The notes under the pieces: generated by a model | Told to the model about the DNA's origin: nothing | The model's input: the letters and a program-made list of their open reading frames with translations, nothing else | Databases searched by the model: none | Position numbers and translations under genes: made by a program | Part shown: piece by piece, positions 8,437 to 17,493 of the stretch | Layout of the letters: each line of letters opens with the position of its first letter | How positions within the stretch are numbered: the stretch's first letter is position 1 | Assembly (NCBI RefSeq): GCF_003075045.1 | Contig: NZ_QCZD01000004.1 | Span: 234,119 to 298,118 of the forward strand | Direction of reading: 5' to 3' | Length of the DNA: 64,000 bases | Source: Maribacter litoralis | Lineage (GTDB): Bacteria; Bacteroidota; Bacteroidia; Flavobacteriales; Flavobacteriaceae

Positions 8437-10374
8437 GTGCATAAACTCAGGTACAAATTCCATATCTTTTTTCTCTATGCTTTGGCACTGTCTTTACACG
8501 GTTATGCTCAGGGTACCTCTAATGAGTTAAAAGAAAATTTGGATAGTCTTCTTATAGTAACCCCAAAAACTTTTAAGGAGATCGATGGTCTTCTACATCC
8601 ATTTAAGAACGACAGTTTACAATTACGCTATATTCAAGAAAAGTCCATCAATAAAAATTATAGCCTAGGTCAGGCTTATGCTTTAAATCAACTAGGTTCT
8701 ATTTACAGAGACAAAGAACTATATTCGCAAGCATTAGAATTATACCAACAAGCATTACATTTATCGGTAGAGGCCAATAACATAGAATTTAGGGTGTATA
8801 GCCTTAATAACATCAGTAGTGTATACTCTAGAACAGATGCTGTAAAATCTGCATTGGATTACAGCCAAAATGCCCTTGAACTAGCTGAAACCGTCAACAA
8901 TCCTAGCGATGCTCTTAAAAGAAGTATTATAGCCTCATTAAATAACATTGGGGCAACCTATCAAATGCTAGAACAATATGAACTAGCGATTGAAAAGTAT
9001 GAAAGATCCATGTCTCTTGAAAAAGAGTTGGATGACAAACTGGGACTGGCTATTAACCATAAAAATGTTGGCGAATGTTATGAGGCACAAGCCATACTAG
9101 ACCCTGCGTTAACGAATTTTAGAAAATCACTCGTTTATTATGAGATTATAGATTCTAATAAGGGTAAAATAATGTGTAACTATAACATTGCCCATGTATA
9201 TGTTCATCAAGGAAAAATACAAGAAGCCATAGATATTCTACAATCCAATTTAATAAAGGCTAAAGCTATCAACGACCAAAATATCATTACCACGATCTAC
9301 ATAAATCTTGGTTGGGCTTTTATACGCCTAGGTGATTACACAGCGGCACAGACTAATCTAGAATCGGGGTTGACCCTGGCCAAATCTAACAACATAAATG
9401 CAGAAATAGCGGAGGCCAATAAATTTCTATCTGAACTTTGGATCAAAAAAGATGATTACCAAAAGGGGATGAGTTATTATAAAGATTTTAAAAAATATGA
9501 AGAACGCATTACAAACTCCCTAAACTTAAGGTATGTTAATGATATGATTCTGCGATACGAATCTGAAATGAGGGAAAATCAATTGGAACGCCTGGCAGAA
9601 GAAAATGAATCTGTTCGTTTAAAGCTGAGGAAAAACAAGACCATGTTGATTATCATTGGTATATCGTTGATATTATTAATCGGTATTTTATACATTCTTT
9701 ACCGTCAAAGCCAACTGAATGCAGACAAAAAATTATTGACCTTGGAACAAAGTATGTTACGAAGTCAAATGAATCCACATTTTTTATTCAACTCTCTAAA
9801 TTCCATTAAATTATACATTATAAATAATGAGAAAAAGAATGCCGTTCATTATTTAAACAAGTTTTCAAAATTAGTAAGGAAGATTTTAGAAGCATCGTCG
9901 CAGCGTGAAATCTCATTAGCTGAGGAATTGGAAACCGTAGAACTTTACATGAACATAGAAAACATTAGATTTTCTAATGAAATTAACTTTACTGTTCATA
10001 TTAAAGATGATATCGATGTACACAATATTAAAATTCCCTCACTAATTCTTCAACCATTTTTAGAGAATGCCTTATGGCACGGATTATCTTCAAAAGACGG
10101 TGCTAAAAATATAGATTTAGAGGTCAAAAGAGGAAAAAACGGTTTTATAGAAATTGTTATTACCGATAACGGTGTGGGCAGAGACGCTGCTGAGAAAATA
10201 AAGGATAGCAAAGTTCTTAAAAGAAAATCAGTTGGTATTGATATTACCAAAGAACGTTTAGCCAACTTTTCCCGAGATTACGAGAATTATTTCCATGTTG
10301 ATATCATTGACAAATTTGATGATGAAACCAACCCTGTTGGCACCCAAATTGTCATCTACATACCAACTATTTAA
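8437..10374 (+). CDS. TPR-repeat sensor histidine kinase, LytS/His_kinase type
   Basis: The start is GTG at 8437, the only one giving a complete signal peptide (FFLYALALSLHGYAQG). The periplasmic part (about residues 30-395) is made of tetratricopeptide repeats (for example YSQALELYQQALHL, YELAIEKYERSMSL). A transmembrane helix spans about 402-422, followed by a coiled coil and a His_kinase domain with phospho-acceptor H448 in QMNPHFLFNSLNSI, then a HATPase with N-box LENALWHG and DNGVGRD. This is the LytS-like class that works with LytTR regulators. The gene end overlaps the convergent DUF3109 gene by 8 bp. Confidence 0.92.
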   Translation: MHKLRYKFHIFFLYALALSLHGYAQGTSNELKENLDSLLIVTPKTFKEIDGLLHPFKNDSLQLRYIQEKSINKNYSLGQAYALNQLGSIYRDKELYSQALELYQQALHLSVEANNIEFRVYSLNNISSVYSRTDAVKSALDYSQNALELAETVNNPSDALKRSIIASLNNIGATYQMLEQYELAIEKYERSMSLEKELDDKLGLAINHKNVGECYEAQAILDPALTNFRKSLVYYEIIDSNKGKIMCNYNIAHVYVHQGKIQEAIDILQSNLIKAKAINDQNIITTIYINLGWAFIRLGDYTAAQTNLESGLTLAKSNNINAEIAEANKFLSELWIKKDDYQKGMSYYKDFKKYEERITNSLNLRYVNDMILRYESEMRENQLERLAEENESVRLKLRKNKTMLIIIGISLILLIGILYILYRQSQLNADKKLLTLEQSMLRSQMNPHFLFNSLNSIKLYIINNEKKNAVHYLNKFSKLVRKILEASSQREISLAEELETVELYMNIENIRFSNEINFTVHIKDDIDVHNIKIPSLILQPFLENALWHGLSSKDGAKNIDLEVKRGKNGFIEIVITDNGVGRDAAEKIKDSKVLKRKSVGIDITKERLANFSRDYENYFHVDIIDKFDDETNPVGTQIVIYIPTI

Positions 10375-10936
10375 GATGGTCTTCAGCCACCTCTTCTAAC
10401 TCCTTATACCAAACTTCACCAAATTTTCTAATTAAAGCTTCTTTAACGAACTTATAAATAGGCACTTTCAATTCGTCTCCTAAGGCACAGGCAGGATCGC
10501 ATATATGCCACTTATGATAATTAACCGCTGTCAATTCTGTGTACTCTCTAACTCTTACCGGGTACAGATGGCAAGAAACCGGCTTTTTCCAATCAATTAC
10601 ACCTTGGTTATAAGCCTCTTCAATACCGCATTTGGCAACTTTCTTATCATCAAAAATTACGTAAGCACATTCGCTACCGTTTACCAAAGGGGTTTCCCAC
10701 TCACCATCTTCGCCCTTTACAAAGGCACCTTCTTTTTCGATAACCGATATTCCTTCCGGTCTAAGAAAAGGTTTAACCTTGGCATAGATATCAACCATAA
10801 TTTCGGTTTCGTTATCATCTACAGGTGCACCTGCCTCTCCATCTACACAACACCCACCTTTGCAGGCACTCAAATTGCAGACAAAATCATTCTCTATTAT
10901 TTCCTCGGATACTATAGTTTTTCCTAATTGAAACAT
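10367..10936 (-). CDS. DUF3109 family protein (cysteine-rich)
   Basis: This is a protein of about 189 residues in the DUF3109 family, widespread in Bacteroidota. Clustered cysteines (CNLSACKGGCC near the N-terminus; later C of AKCGIEE, SCHLYPVR and HICDPACALG) suggest an Fe-S or zinc site, but the function is not established. I start it at the ATG at 10936 (MFQLGKTIVS) and not at an in-frame TTG at 10957, because a -7-like box (TATCTTGC, minus strand) lies exactly over that TTG. The 3' end overlaps the kinase gene by 8 bp. Confidence 0.8.
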   Translation of the reverse strand: MFQLGKTIVSEEIIENDFVCNLSACKGGCCVDGEAGAPVDDNETEIMVDIYAKVKPFLRPEGISVIEKEGAFVKGEDGEWETPLVNGSECAYVIFDDKKVAKCGIEEAYNQGVIDWKKPVSCHLYPVRVREYTELTAVNYHKWHICDPACALGDELKVPIYKFVKEALIRKFGEVWYKELEEVAEDHLK

Positions 10937-11029
10937 GGCGTAGTTTAAAGGGCGCAAGATACATATTTTAAAAAAGTATAAATCCTAGAATATTTTATAA
11001 ATAAAGATCCAAGTGCATGTTTATAAACG

Positions 11030-11037
11030 TAAATTTG
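11030..11037 (+). promoter_or_regulatory. Putative -7 promoter box (TAAATTTG) for the MarC-family gene
   Basis: TAAATTTG matches the Bacteroidota TANNTTTG consensus and ends 15 bp before the ATG at 11053. No good TTG box lies at the proper distance upstream. It lies inside a possible N-terminal extension beginning at 11017, arguing for the downstream ATG. Confidence 0.45.
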
Positions 11038-11052
11038 CAAAAAATTAGAAAG

Positions 11053-11631
11053 ATGGATCTTCATTTTAATTTAAGGGAAATTGCTACCGCCAGTATGGTT
11101 CTATTTGCCGTAATAGATATTTTAGGAAGCATACCGATTATCATAGGCCTAAGAAAGAAAGTAGGCCACATTCAATCTGAAAAAGCTTCTGTAGTAGCAG
11201 CTGTGATAATGGTAGCGTTTTTGTTTCTGGGCGAAGAAATCTTAAACTTAATCGGCATAGATGTAAATTCATTTGCCGTGGCCGGTGCTTTTATTATTTT
11301 CTTTTTAGCAATTGAAATGATATTGGGAATCACCCTTTATAAAGACGATGAACCGGAAAGTGCATCTGTTGTACCCATAGCTTTTCCATTAATTGCAGGT
11401 GCAGGTACACTAACCTCTTTACTTTCCTTAAGGGCAGAATATTACGTAGAAAATATTATTGTAGCTATAATCGTCAACATTGTGTTCGTATTTATTGTCT
11501 TGAAATCATCGGGCAAGATTGAAAAAATGTTAGGAAAAAATGGGGTGAACGTTATTAGAAAAGTATTTGGGGTTATCCTAATGGCCATAGCCGTTAAATT
11601 ATTCGCTGCCAATATAAATCAACTTTTCTAG
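11053..11631 (+). CDS. MarC family (UPF0056) integral membrane protein
   Basis: About 192 residues with six predicted transmembrane helices. The MarC/UPF0056 pattern is clear: an N-terminal ASMVLFAVIDILGSIPI segment and a central PIAFPLIAGAGTLTSLLSL segment containing the family's conserved P-L-x-x-G-P/A-G motif. The earlier antibiotic-resistance name is historical; transport function is unproven. The start is chosen at MDLHFNLRE (11053) because a promoter-like box overlaps the longer alternative. A small two-TM gene follows 36 bp downstream. Confidence 0.85.
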   Translation: MDLHFNLREIATASMVLFAVIDILGSIPIIIGLRKKVGHIQSEKASVVAAVIMVAFLFLGEEILNLIGIDVNSFAVAGAFIIFFLAIEMILGITLYKDDEPESASVVPIAFPLIAGAGTLTSLLSLRAEYYVENIIVAIIVNIVFVFIVLKSSGKIEKMLGKNGVNVIRKVFGVILMAIAVKLFAANINQLF

Positions 11632-11667
11632 ACCGTTAGAAGATTGTATTTTTATAAAAACAAATTT

Positions 11668-11871
11668 ATGAGCAAGACATTATCCATCATATTCATAGTT
11701 ATTGCAATTGCTTTAATCGCCTATAACGTAACATTGGTGAATTTTGCAGATCCTTTTGAGAAGAACAGTACTATTGCCTTGATCGGCATAATGGCATCGT
11801 TATGTGCCGTTGTACTACTGTTGGTATTTGTAACCAGTAAGAAGATTCAAGACAAGATGAACGAAGACTAA
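11668..11871 (+). CDS. Small two-helix membrane protein, 67 aa
   Basis: The ATG at 11668 gives MSKTLSIIF, with two transmembrane helices (about residues 4-24 and 34-56) and a polar tail KKIQDKMNED. A TTG 24 bp upstream would only add a basic leader. It probably belongs to the same transcript as the MarC gene. It is a common type of small hypothetical protein in Flavobacteriaceae and I cannot name a function. The stop overlaps the convergent S41 peptidase stop by 4 bp. Confidence 0.65.
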   Translation: MSKTLSIIFIVIAIALIAYNVTLVNFADPFEKNSTIALIGIMASLCAVVLLLVFVTSKKIQDKMNED

Positions 11872-13496
11872 TTATAGGTCTTAATTTCGCCAGATTCTTG
11901 TTGTTCTATACCGCCACCATCTAATTCCAAAACTTTTTGCAGCATTAAGTCCTCATCAGACTTTATCTTGGCATGTATGTTTGTATTGAACAGTTGTTCT
12001 GCAATATTGGCCTTTAAGAATAACTTGATGCTTTGCTCATGTTCGTAGAAATTCATTCTAAGGTTTCTGTCTACCGAATATTCCACAAACTTCTCAAAAA
12101 GGATATCATCGACCCTAAAATCGTTTACGAATTCTTCTTGGGTATATTGTGCATATCGTTCACGATCTTCGTCTAAATGCTCGAATACGAAAAAGGAAAT
12201 AAACCCTAAGTTATCCATACTGTCAACGGCCTCTTCTTCATTAGTACCAATGGGCACAAAAACATCAGGAATTATTCCACCTCCGCCATAAACTACCTTT
12301 CCTTTAGGGGTTACGAACTTTAATGAATCTGCCACTTTTATACTATCAACGGAAATCATTTCACCGCTATGATACCTATCCGTAAAACGCTGATAGTAAT
12401 CTTTAGTGCCATTAGCGTACGTTTTTTGAATACTTCTACCTGTAGGGGTATAATATCTTGAAACCGTTAATCTAACGGCCGAACCATCGCCTAATGCCAT
12501 TTCACGCTGTACCAAACCTTTACCAAAAGACCTACGCCCAACTATAGTACCTATGTCATTATCCTGTAATGCTCCAGCAACAATTTCACTGGCAGAGGCT
12601 GATCTTTCATTGATCAGAACGTAGATCGGCTTATCTTCGAAACTACCTTCATCGGTTGCAAAACTTTTACTGATCTTACCTTTTTTGTTTTTAGTAAATA
12701 AAATGAGTTTACCATCTTCTAAAAATTCATCTGCCATTTCTTCGGCCATACCTAAATAACCACCGGGATTATCACGTAGATCCAGAACCAATTTTTTGGC
12801 TCCCCGATTTTGTAGTCTTCCCAAAGCCTCTTTGAACTCTTTATAGGTTGACTCCGCAAAACGGTTCACCTTTATATAGCCAATATCTTTTGTAAGCATA
12901 TAAAAGGCATCTACACTTTTTAAGGGAACTATACCGCGTTTTACTTTGACGTTGAACGTTTTGTCTTCTGATTTTCTATATACGGTTAAATCAACCGTGG
13001 TGCCTTCTTTACCCTTTAATTTATCTACAATGACCTCACTTGGAAAATCCTTACCATAAAGCGTATCCTTACCAGCCATTAATATACGGTCACCAGGTAA
13101 AATTCCCTTCACATAACTAGGACCATCTTTTACGGTTTTAATTACCGCAATGGTATCATGATAAGAGTAGAAATTGATACCTATGCCCACAAAATCGCCC
13201 TTCATATTATCTGCCACACTAGACATTTCTTTTTCAGAAATATAAACCGAATGTGGATCCAATTTTTCTAGAATACTATTTACGGTAACATCAACAATAC
13301 TATCGGTATTGACATCATCTACATATTCATAATCGATGTAGTCAATTAACCTGTTTAATTTGTCTTTTTTAGAGTTGGTTGAGAAAAGTCGTTCTGGAGA
13401 GTCATTAAAATTCAGTTTTCCACCAATAAAAAACCCTAATGCAAGAGCAGAAGCGATAATTAAAGGAAATAGAGCACTGTATTTTTTATTCATCAT
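11868..13496 (-). CDS. S41 family C-terminal processing peptidase (CtpA/Prc-like)
   Basis: A 542-residue periplasmic serine protease with an N-terminal membrane anchor or signal (residues 8-26). A PDZ domain (about 85-180, GIGINFYSYHD to TTVDLTVYR) is followed by the S41 catalytic core with the Ser/Lys dyad S301 (ERSASASEI) and K326 (RSFGKGLVQ), spaced 25 residues as in E. coli Prc. The C-terminal ~170 residues are an extension typical of Bacteroidetes members. It cleaves C-terminal tails of envelope proteins. It starts 11 bp after the dCMP deaminase gene on the same strand, an operon arrangement common in Flavobacteria. A second ATG three bases inside is equally possible. Confidence 0.93.
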   Translation of the reverse strand: MMNKKYSALFPLIIASALALGFFIGGKLNFNDSPERLFSTNSKKDKLNRLIDYIDYEYVDDVNTDSIVDVTVNSILEKLDPHSVYISEKEMSSVADNMKGDFVGIGINFYSYHDTIAVIKTVKDGPSYVKGILPGDRILMAGKDTLYGKDFPSEVIVDKLKGKEGTTVDLTVYRKSEDKTFNVKVKRGIVPLKSVDAFYMLTKDIGYIKVNRFAESTYKEFKEALGRLQNRGAKKLVLDLRDNPGGYLGMAEEMADEFLEDGKLILFTKNKKGKISKSFATDEGSFEDKPIYVLINERSASASEIVAGALQDNDIGTIVGRRSFGKGLVQREMALGDGSAVRLTVSRYYTPTGRSIQKTYANGTKDYYQRFTDRYHSGEMISVDSIKVADSLKFVTPKGKVVYGGGGIIPDVFVPIGTNEEEAVDSMDNLGFISFFVFEHLDEDRERYAQYTQEEFVNDFRVDDILFEKFVEYSVDRNLRMNFYEHEQSIKLFLKANIAEQLFNTNIHAKIKSDEDLMLQKVLELDGGGIEQQESGEIKTYN

Positions 13497-13507
13497 TAGT
13501 GTTAACG

Positions 13508-13945
13508 TTAGTTTGTCACATTTATTTCTGGCATATGTTGTATTTCAACCCCGGCTTTCTCCAAAAATTTTAATCCGGAATCATCTTTATAACCCACTTG
13601 GTACACTACACGTTTAATGCCAGACTGGTGTATTAATTTACTACACTCTCTACAAGGCGATAACGTGATGTATAAAGTAGCCCCTTGACAAGATTGTGTT
13701 GAACTTGCCACTTTTAGAATAGCATTGGCTTCTGCATGCAAAACATACCACTTGGTATACCCATCTTCATCTTCACAATAATTCTCAAAACCAGTTGGGG
13801 TGCCGTTATATCCATCAGAAATTATCATTCTATCCTTAACGATAATTGCACCTACCTGTTTTCTAATACATGACGATAATTTACCCCATTCTTTGGCCAT
13901 TCTCAAATAGGCCCTATCATATTTTAATTGTTTTTCTTTCTTCAT
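13508..13945 (-). CDS. Deoxycytidylate (dCMP) deaminase family protein
   Basis: 145 residues with the zinc-dependent cytidine/deoxycytidylate deaminase signature: H70-A-E72 (LHAEANAI) and P97-C98-x-x-C101 (SPCRECSK), giving one His, two Cys and the proton-shuttling Glu. The N-terminal DRAYLRMAKEWGKLSSC block with YNGTPTG matches ComEB/dCMP deaminase and not cytidine deaminase. It converts dCMP to dUMP for thymidylate synthesis. It is the first gene of a two-gene unit with the S41 protease. Deaminase class is confident, exact substrate less so. Confidence 0.9.
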   Translation of the reverse strand: MKKEKQLKYDRAYLRMAKEWGKLSSCIRKQVGAIIVKDRMIISDGYNGTPTGFENYCEDEDGYTKWYVLHAEANAILKVASSTQSCQGATLYITLSPCRECSKLIHQSGIKRVVYQVGYKDDSGLKFLEKAGVEIQHMPEINVTN

Positions 13946-14030
13946 TAACAGTGAGCTTTAGAAAAGCACATAACCCTAAGTTACCCGCTTTGATCAGTAA
14001 AGTCATTATTGTAGGCTAAACTTTAACAAT

Positions 14031-14615
14031 CTAAAAAGGAAATGTTTCATATAACAACGGTATCGTTATCAGTATTACAATAATACTGCCTACCATTATA
14101 AAAATACGCTGCTTGACCTTTAATAGAGTTTGAATAATATAAGCTAAGATCAATACCAATAAAACTATTACAACTTGAGACAATTCAATGCCACCGGCGA
14201 AACCCAATAATGGTGCCAATTTTTCCTCTTCTCCCATAACCATCATTTTAAAATAATTGGAGAAACCAAAGCCATGCACTAGTCCGAAAAAACCTGTTGC
14301 CAATACATGAAACCATATTGTTCTGTTTTCTTTTTGAAGCTTCAAATCAATAATATTGAACAATGCTGTTGCCAAAATGGTTACTGGTATTAAAAACTCA
14401 ATCCATGTAGCATCAATCACCATAATCTCATAGACCGAAAATACCAAAGCCAAACAATGGGTTATGGTGAAAACTGTAGCCAACAATAATACATTCTTCC
14501 AGCTTTTAAAAGTAAATGGCAGTGCCAAGGCGGTCAAAAAAAGAATATGATCGTAAGCATTGATATCCAATACATGTTGTAAACCTAATTCTATATAAAA
14601 CCAAAACTCTTGCAT
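14031..14615 (-). CDS. HupE/UreJ-like membrane protein
   Basis: 194 residues with about six transmembrane helices. The opening FYIELGLQHVLDINAYDHILFLTALALPF and later H-x-x-AL and LVHGFGFSN segments, with conserved His/Asp, match HupE_UreJ_2 family proteins, which are linked to metal (nickel or other) uptake. No hydrogenase or urease gene is nearby, so its substrate is open. It is a monocistronic-looking gene between the dCMP deaminase and the DnaJ-domain gene. Confidence 0.8.
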   Translation of the reverse strand: MQEFWFYIELGLQHVLDINAYDHILFLTALALPFTFKSWKNVLLLATVFTITHCLALVFSVYEIMVIDATWIEFLIPVTILATALFNIIDLKLQKENRTIWFHVLATGFFGLVHGFGFSNYFKMMVMGEEEKLAPLLGFAGGIELSQVVIVLLVLILAYIIQTLLKVKQRIFIMVGSIIVILITIPLLYETFPF

Positions 14616-14642
14616 TGTAACTCTAATATTAAATTATACCAA

Positions 14643-15383
14643 CTAGTTTAATCCGCGTTCTTTTTGAATGGTTTCGTACGCTTCCTGCACTTGCTTAAAC
14701 TTCTCTTCCGCCCCTTTTTTAATAGCTTCATCTTTAGTATTCACTCTATCTGGGTGGTATTTTTTCGCCATATTCCTATACGCTTTTTTCACCTCTGCAT
14801 CGGTAGCTGTTTTTGGTATATCAAGAATTTTATATGAGTTGTTCGCAGATTTTACGAACATGGCCTTAATACTTTCAAATTCGTTCAACGAAACCCTAAG
14901 ATACCCAGCAATTTCCCTGATTTTTTCAATCTCGGGATTACTTATGCTACCATCTGATTGTGCAATACCAAACAAAAAATGAAGTAGTTGTAACCTGACC
15001 TCATAACGCGTACGTTGTGCTAAAAATGCAGATACCTTTTGTGGAGATATTTGCCCTTTTTTATTTATTTCATTGAACCTTCTAAAAATAGCATTTGCCT
15101 TATCCTTACCGTACGTACTCACAAAATACTGACGTACATAGTCCATTTCCGACTGGCTCACTTGTCCGTCTGCCTTTATAACTATAGAACATAAGGATAA
15201 TAAATTCAGTTCAAAATCCTCGGCAGTAACATTTGGTCTTGTATAGTCTTCAAATACACTACGTGCACTACTTTTACTAGGTCCAAAAAAGTTATCTATA
15301 ATACTACCGGCAAAGAAGCCCAAAATAGCTCCAGATAAACCTCTAAAAGAAAAACCAATTACGGCCCCTAACCATTTAATCAT
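14643..15383 (-). CDS. TerB plus DnaJ domain protein (DjlA-like)
   Basis: 246 residues: an N-terminal membrane-associated glycine-rich helix (about 4-30), a TerB-like helical domain (about 50-165), then a C-terminal J domain (about 180-246) with the HPD motif in KKYHPDRV. This is the DjlA-type organisation, a membrane-anchored co-chaperone that stimulates DnaK. A -7 box (TATCTTTG on the minus strand, 15404-15411) lies 21 bp upstream of the ATG. It is divergent from the bacilliredoxin gene. Confidence 0.88.
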   Translation of the reverse strand: MIKWLGAVIGFSFRGLSGAILGFFAGSIIDNFFGPSKSSARSVFEDYTRPNVTAEDFELNLLSLCSIVIKADGQVSQSEMDYVRQYFVSTYGKDKANAIFRRFNEINKKGQISPQKVSAFLAQRTRYEVRLQLLHFLFGIAQSDGSISNPEIEKIREIAGYLRVSLNEFESIKAMFVKSANNSYKILDIPKTATDAEVKKAYRNMAKKYHPDRVNTKDEAIKKGAEEKFKQVQEAYETIQKERGLN

Positions 15384-15403
15384 TTTCGTATTCTCAATTT
15401 TGC

Positions 15404-15411
15404 CAAAGATA
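15404..15411 (-). promoter_or_regulatory. Putative -7 promoter box (TATCTTTG) for the DnaJ-domain gene
   Basis: On the minus strand TATCTTTG matches TANNTTTG exactly and ends 20 bp before the ATG at 15383. A TTG lies about 25 bp further upstream, slightly beyond the usual 17-23 spacing. Confidence 0.5.
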
Positions 15412-15479
15412 AAATATTACCAATAGAAAGTATGGCCAATGAAAAGTTAAGGTCTTAAGCTCCCCTGCGACTAATTGAT

Positions 15480-15487
15480 TATCTTTG
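15480..15487 (+). promoter_or_regulatory. Putative -7 promoter box (TATCTTTG) for the bacilliredoxin gene
   Basis: TATCTTTG matches TANNTTTG and ends 26 bp before the ATG at 15514. A TTG box at the right distance is absent (TTA at 15455 only), so this rests on the -7 element and position. Confidence 0.45.
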
Positions 15488-15513
15488 TACTAATTAATTA
15501 AAATATTAAGAAT

Positions 15514-15924
15514 ATGTACCCTGCGGAATTAGTAAAACCAATGAGAGATGATCTGGCCTCTGCCGGATTTGAAGAATTATATACTGCAGATGCAGTAACA
15601 AATGCCATAAATAAAGAAGGTACAACTTTAGTTGTAGTAAACTCTGTTTGTGGTTGTGCAGCAGCCAATGCAAGACCTGCTGCTAAAATGAGCTTGCAGA
15701 ACGATAAAAAACCTGATCATGCCGTTACGGTATTTGCCGGTGTTGATAAAGAAGCTGTTGATGCGGCAAGAAACTTAATGGTTCCTTTCCCTCCATCTTC
15801 CCCATCTATGGCATTGTTTAAAGACGGTGAATTGGTTCATATGATCGAACGTCACCATATTGAAGGTAGACCTGCTGAAATGATCGCTCAAAATTTAGCA
15901 CAGGCTTACGATGAGTTTTGCTAA
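15514..15924 (+). CDS. BrxA/BrxB family bacilliredoxin (YphP/YqiW-like)
   Basis: 136 residues, full length for the family. The redox motif is C46-G-C48 in VVNSVCGCAAANARP, characteristic of bacilliredoxins, with the thioredoxin-like fold indicated by the PPSSPSMALF segment. In Firmicutes these proteins remove bacillithiol from oxidised protein thiols; many Bacteroidota also make bacillithiol, so a similar role is reasonable. It is flanked upstream by a divergent promoter region and downstream by a strong terminator, so it is likely monocistronic. Confidence 0.92.
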   Translation: MYPAELVKPMRDDLASAGFEELYTADAVTNAINKEGTTLVVVNSVCGCAAANARPAAKMSLQNDKKPDHAVTVFAGVDKEAVDAARNLMVPFPPSSPSMALFKDGELVHMIERHHIEGRPAEMIAQNLAQAYDEFC

Positions 15925-15963
15925 ATCTATAGCATAGGTTATTTTCAAATAAAATAATAGATT

Positions 15964-15992
15964 AAAAAACCGCTCTAATTGAGCGGTTTTTT
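15964..15992 (+). terminator. Intrinsic terminator after the bacilliredoxin gene
   Basis: AAAAAACCGCTC pairs with GAGCGGTTTTTT around a TAATT loop and continues into T-rich sequence. It is 39 bp after the stop. Its T-run merges with the next gene's promoter-like box. Confidence 0.9.
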
Positions 15993-15999
15993 ATTTTTG
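15992..15999 (+). promoter_or_regulatory. Putative -7 promoter box (TATTTTTG) for the plsC gene
   Basis: TATTTTTG matches TANNTTTG and ends only 4 bp before the ATG at 16004, implying a very short or absent leader. It overlaps the end of the terminator stem-loop. Confidence 0.45.
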
Positions 16000-16003
16000 T
16001 ACT

Positions 16004-16741
16004 ATGCAGAAACTGCTTTCCTATATTATAACCCCCTTTTTTTTCATAGCATTTGCACTATGTCTCCTTATTTTTCATCCAATTCAGTGGGCGGCTTTTA
16101 AAATCTTTGGATATAACGGACTAAAGTCCGTAGTCAGCAAATTGAATTTCTTTTTAATGCGAAGCACCAATATTTTGGGCACTACCTACAAATTCACTAA
16201 CAATTTTGACCTTCCAGTAGATAAACCTTTGATCATTGTAACCAATCATCAAAGTATGTATGATATACCGCCCTTAATTTGGTATATGCGCAAGCACCAT
16301 CCAAAATTTGTGAGTAAAAAAGAGCTAGGCAAAGGTATACCCAGTGTATCTTTTAACTTGGTTCACGGTGGATCTGTACTTATTGACCGAAAGGATGGAA
16401 AATCGGCAATAATGGAAATAGGTAAACTTGGTGCTTACATTGAAAAACATAAAAGAAGTGCCGTTATATTTCCTGAGGGAACTAGAAGCAGAGACGGACA
16501 TCCAAAACCTTTTAAACCTATGGGATTAAAAATGCTTCTTAAAAAAGCACCATCGGCATTGATCGTTCCCATTAGTATCAACAATTCATGGAAATTAGTC
16601 AGGTTCGGACAGTTTCCTATGGGGTTGGGATCTAAGGTAAGATTAGAAGTACAACAACCTATTGAGAACAAGGGCAATCTTGATGAGCTAGTAAAACAAA
16701 TTGAAGCATCCGTGGTTAGCGGCGTAAACTCCTTTAAATGA
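16004..16741 (+). CDS. plsC: 1-acyl-sn-glycerol-3-phosphate acyltransferase
   Basis: 245 residues with an N-terminal membrane helix (about 8-27), then the acyltransferase motifs in order: NHQSMYD (motif I, NHxxxxD, about residue 78), GGSVLIDR (motif II), FPEGTRSRDG (motif III, about 158) and LIVPISI (motif IV). It makes phosphatidic acid from lysophosphatidic acid at the inner membrane. The last four bases overlap the following HD hydrolase gene (ATGA), so the two are coupled. Other lysophospholipid acyltransferases share these motifs. Confidence 0.9.
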   Translation: MQKLLSYIITPFFFIAFALCLLIFHPIQWAAFKIFGYNGLKSVVSKLNFFLMRSTNILGTTYKFTNNFDLPVDKPLIIVTNHQSMYDIPPLIWYMRKHHPKFVSKKELGKGIPSVSFNLVHGGSVLIDRKDGKSAIMEIGKLGAYIEKHKRSAVIFPEGTRSRDGHPKPFKPMGLKMLLKKAPSALIVPISINNSWKLVRFGQFPMGLGSKVRLEVQQPIENKGNLDELVKQIEASVVSGVNSFK

Positions 16742-17415
16742 CCGATTCAGAAATAGTAGAAGAAACCATAATTTTCGTCAAAGAAACATTACAAAATGCA
16801 GAGGGAGGGCATGATTGGTTTCATATTGAACGTGTTTTCAATAATACCATGCTCATTGCCAAAGAAGAAGATGTAAATATTTTGGTGGTTAGCCTTGGTG
16901 CATTACTTCATGATATTGCAGATGCTAAGTTTAATGATGGAGATGAGACGTTAGGTCCCAAAATGGCCGAGAATTTTTTATTAAGTCTAGAAGTGCCTAA
17001 AAGAATCATTAACCATGTAACCAATATTATCAAGTACAGCTCTTTTAAGGCAGGTTTGAACGATGGCAAAATGAAGAAAAAACCATTTACCTCTAAAGAA
17101 CTAAAAGTGGTGCAAGATGCCGATCGTTTAGATGCTATTGGTGCAATAGGTATTGCAAGAGCATTTAATTATGGCGGATTTAAAAATAGAGCACTTTATG
17201 ATCCAAGCATTCCTCCAAACTTAAACATGAGCAAAGAGGAGTACAAGAAATCACAAGCACCTACCTTAAATCACTTTTACGAAAAACTGCTGTTACTAAA
17301 AGACAAAATGAATACGGAAACCGGAAAGCGTTTGGCAGAAAAAAGACATCAATATATGATAGATTTTCTAGAGCAATTTTATCAAGAATGGAGTCCTCTT
17401 AAAAATTTAAGCTAG
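16738..17415 (+). CDS. HD domain phosphohydrolase (YedJ-like)
   Basis: 225 residues. The HD metal site is visible: HDWFHIERV (first His, near residue 22), LLHDIADAKF (HD pair, about residues 61-62) and DADRLDAIGAIG (last Asp). This arrangement matches the YedJ/YpgQ subgroup of HD hydrolases, small nucleotide pyrophosphatases or phosphatases. It overlaps plsC by 4 bp and is followed by a bidirectional terminator. The physiological substrate is unknown. Confidence 0.87.
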   Translation: MTDSEIVEETIIFVKETLQNAEGGHDWFHIERVFNNTMLIAKEEDVNILVVSLGALLHDIADAKFNDGDETLGPKMAENFLLSLEVPKRIINHVTNIIKYSSFKAGLNDGKMKKKPFTSKELKVVQDADRLDAIGAIGIARAFNYGGFKNRALYDPSIPPNLNMSKEEYKKSQAPTLNHFYEKLLLLKDKMNTETGKRLAEKRHQYMIDFLEQFYQEWSPLKNLS

Positions 17416-17443
17416 CGACAACAAACTAAGCTATATCGAATAA

Positions 17444-17477
17444 AAAAAGGGTCTCATTTTTCATTGAGACCCTTTTT
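17444..17477. terminator. Bidirectional intrinsic terminator between convergent genes
   Basis: AAAAAGGGTCTCA pairs with TGAGACCCTTTTT around an 8-nt loop. It lies between the HD hydrolase (ends 17415) and the glycosyltransferase (ends 17494 on the minus strand). Confidence 0.9.
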
Positions 17478-17493
17478 ACTTTTAAAATTTTAC

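Noticed and set aside
10937..10957. TTG start for the DUF3109 gene
   Set aside because: The sequence there looks like a -7 box, and an ATG start is available at 10936.
11017..11052. N-terminal extension of the MarC gene
   Set aside because: A promoter-like -7 box overlaps it and the family begins close to the ATG at 11053.
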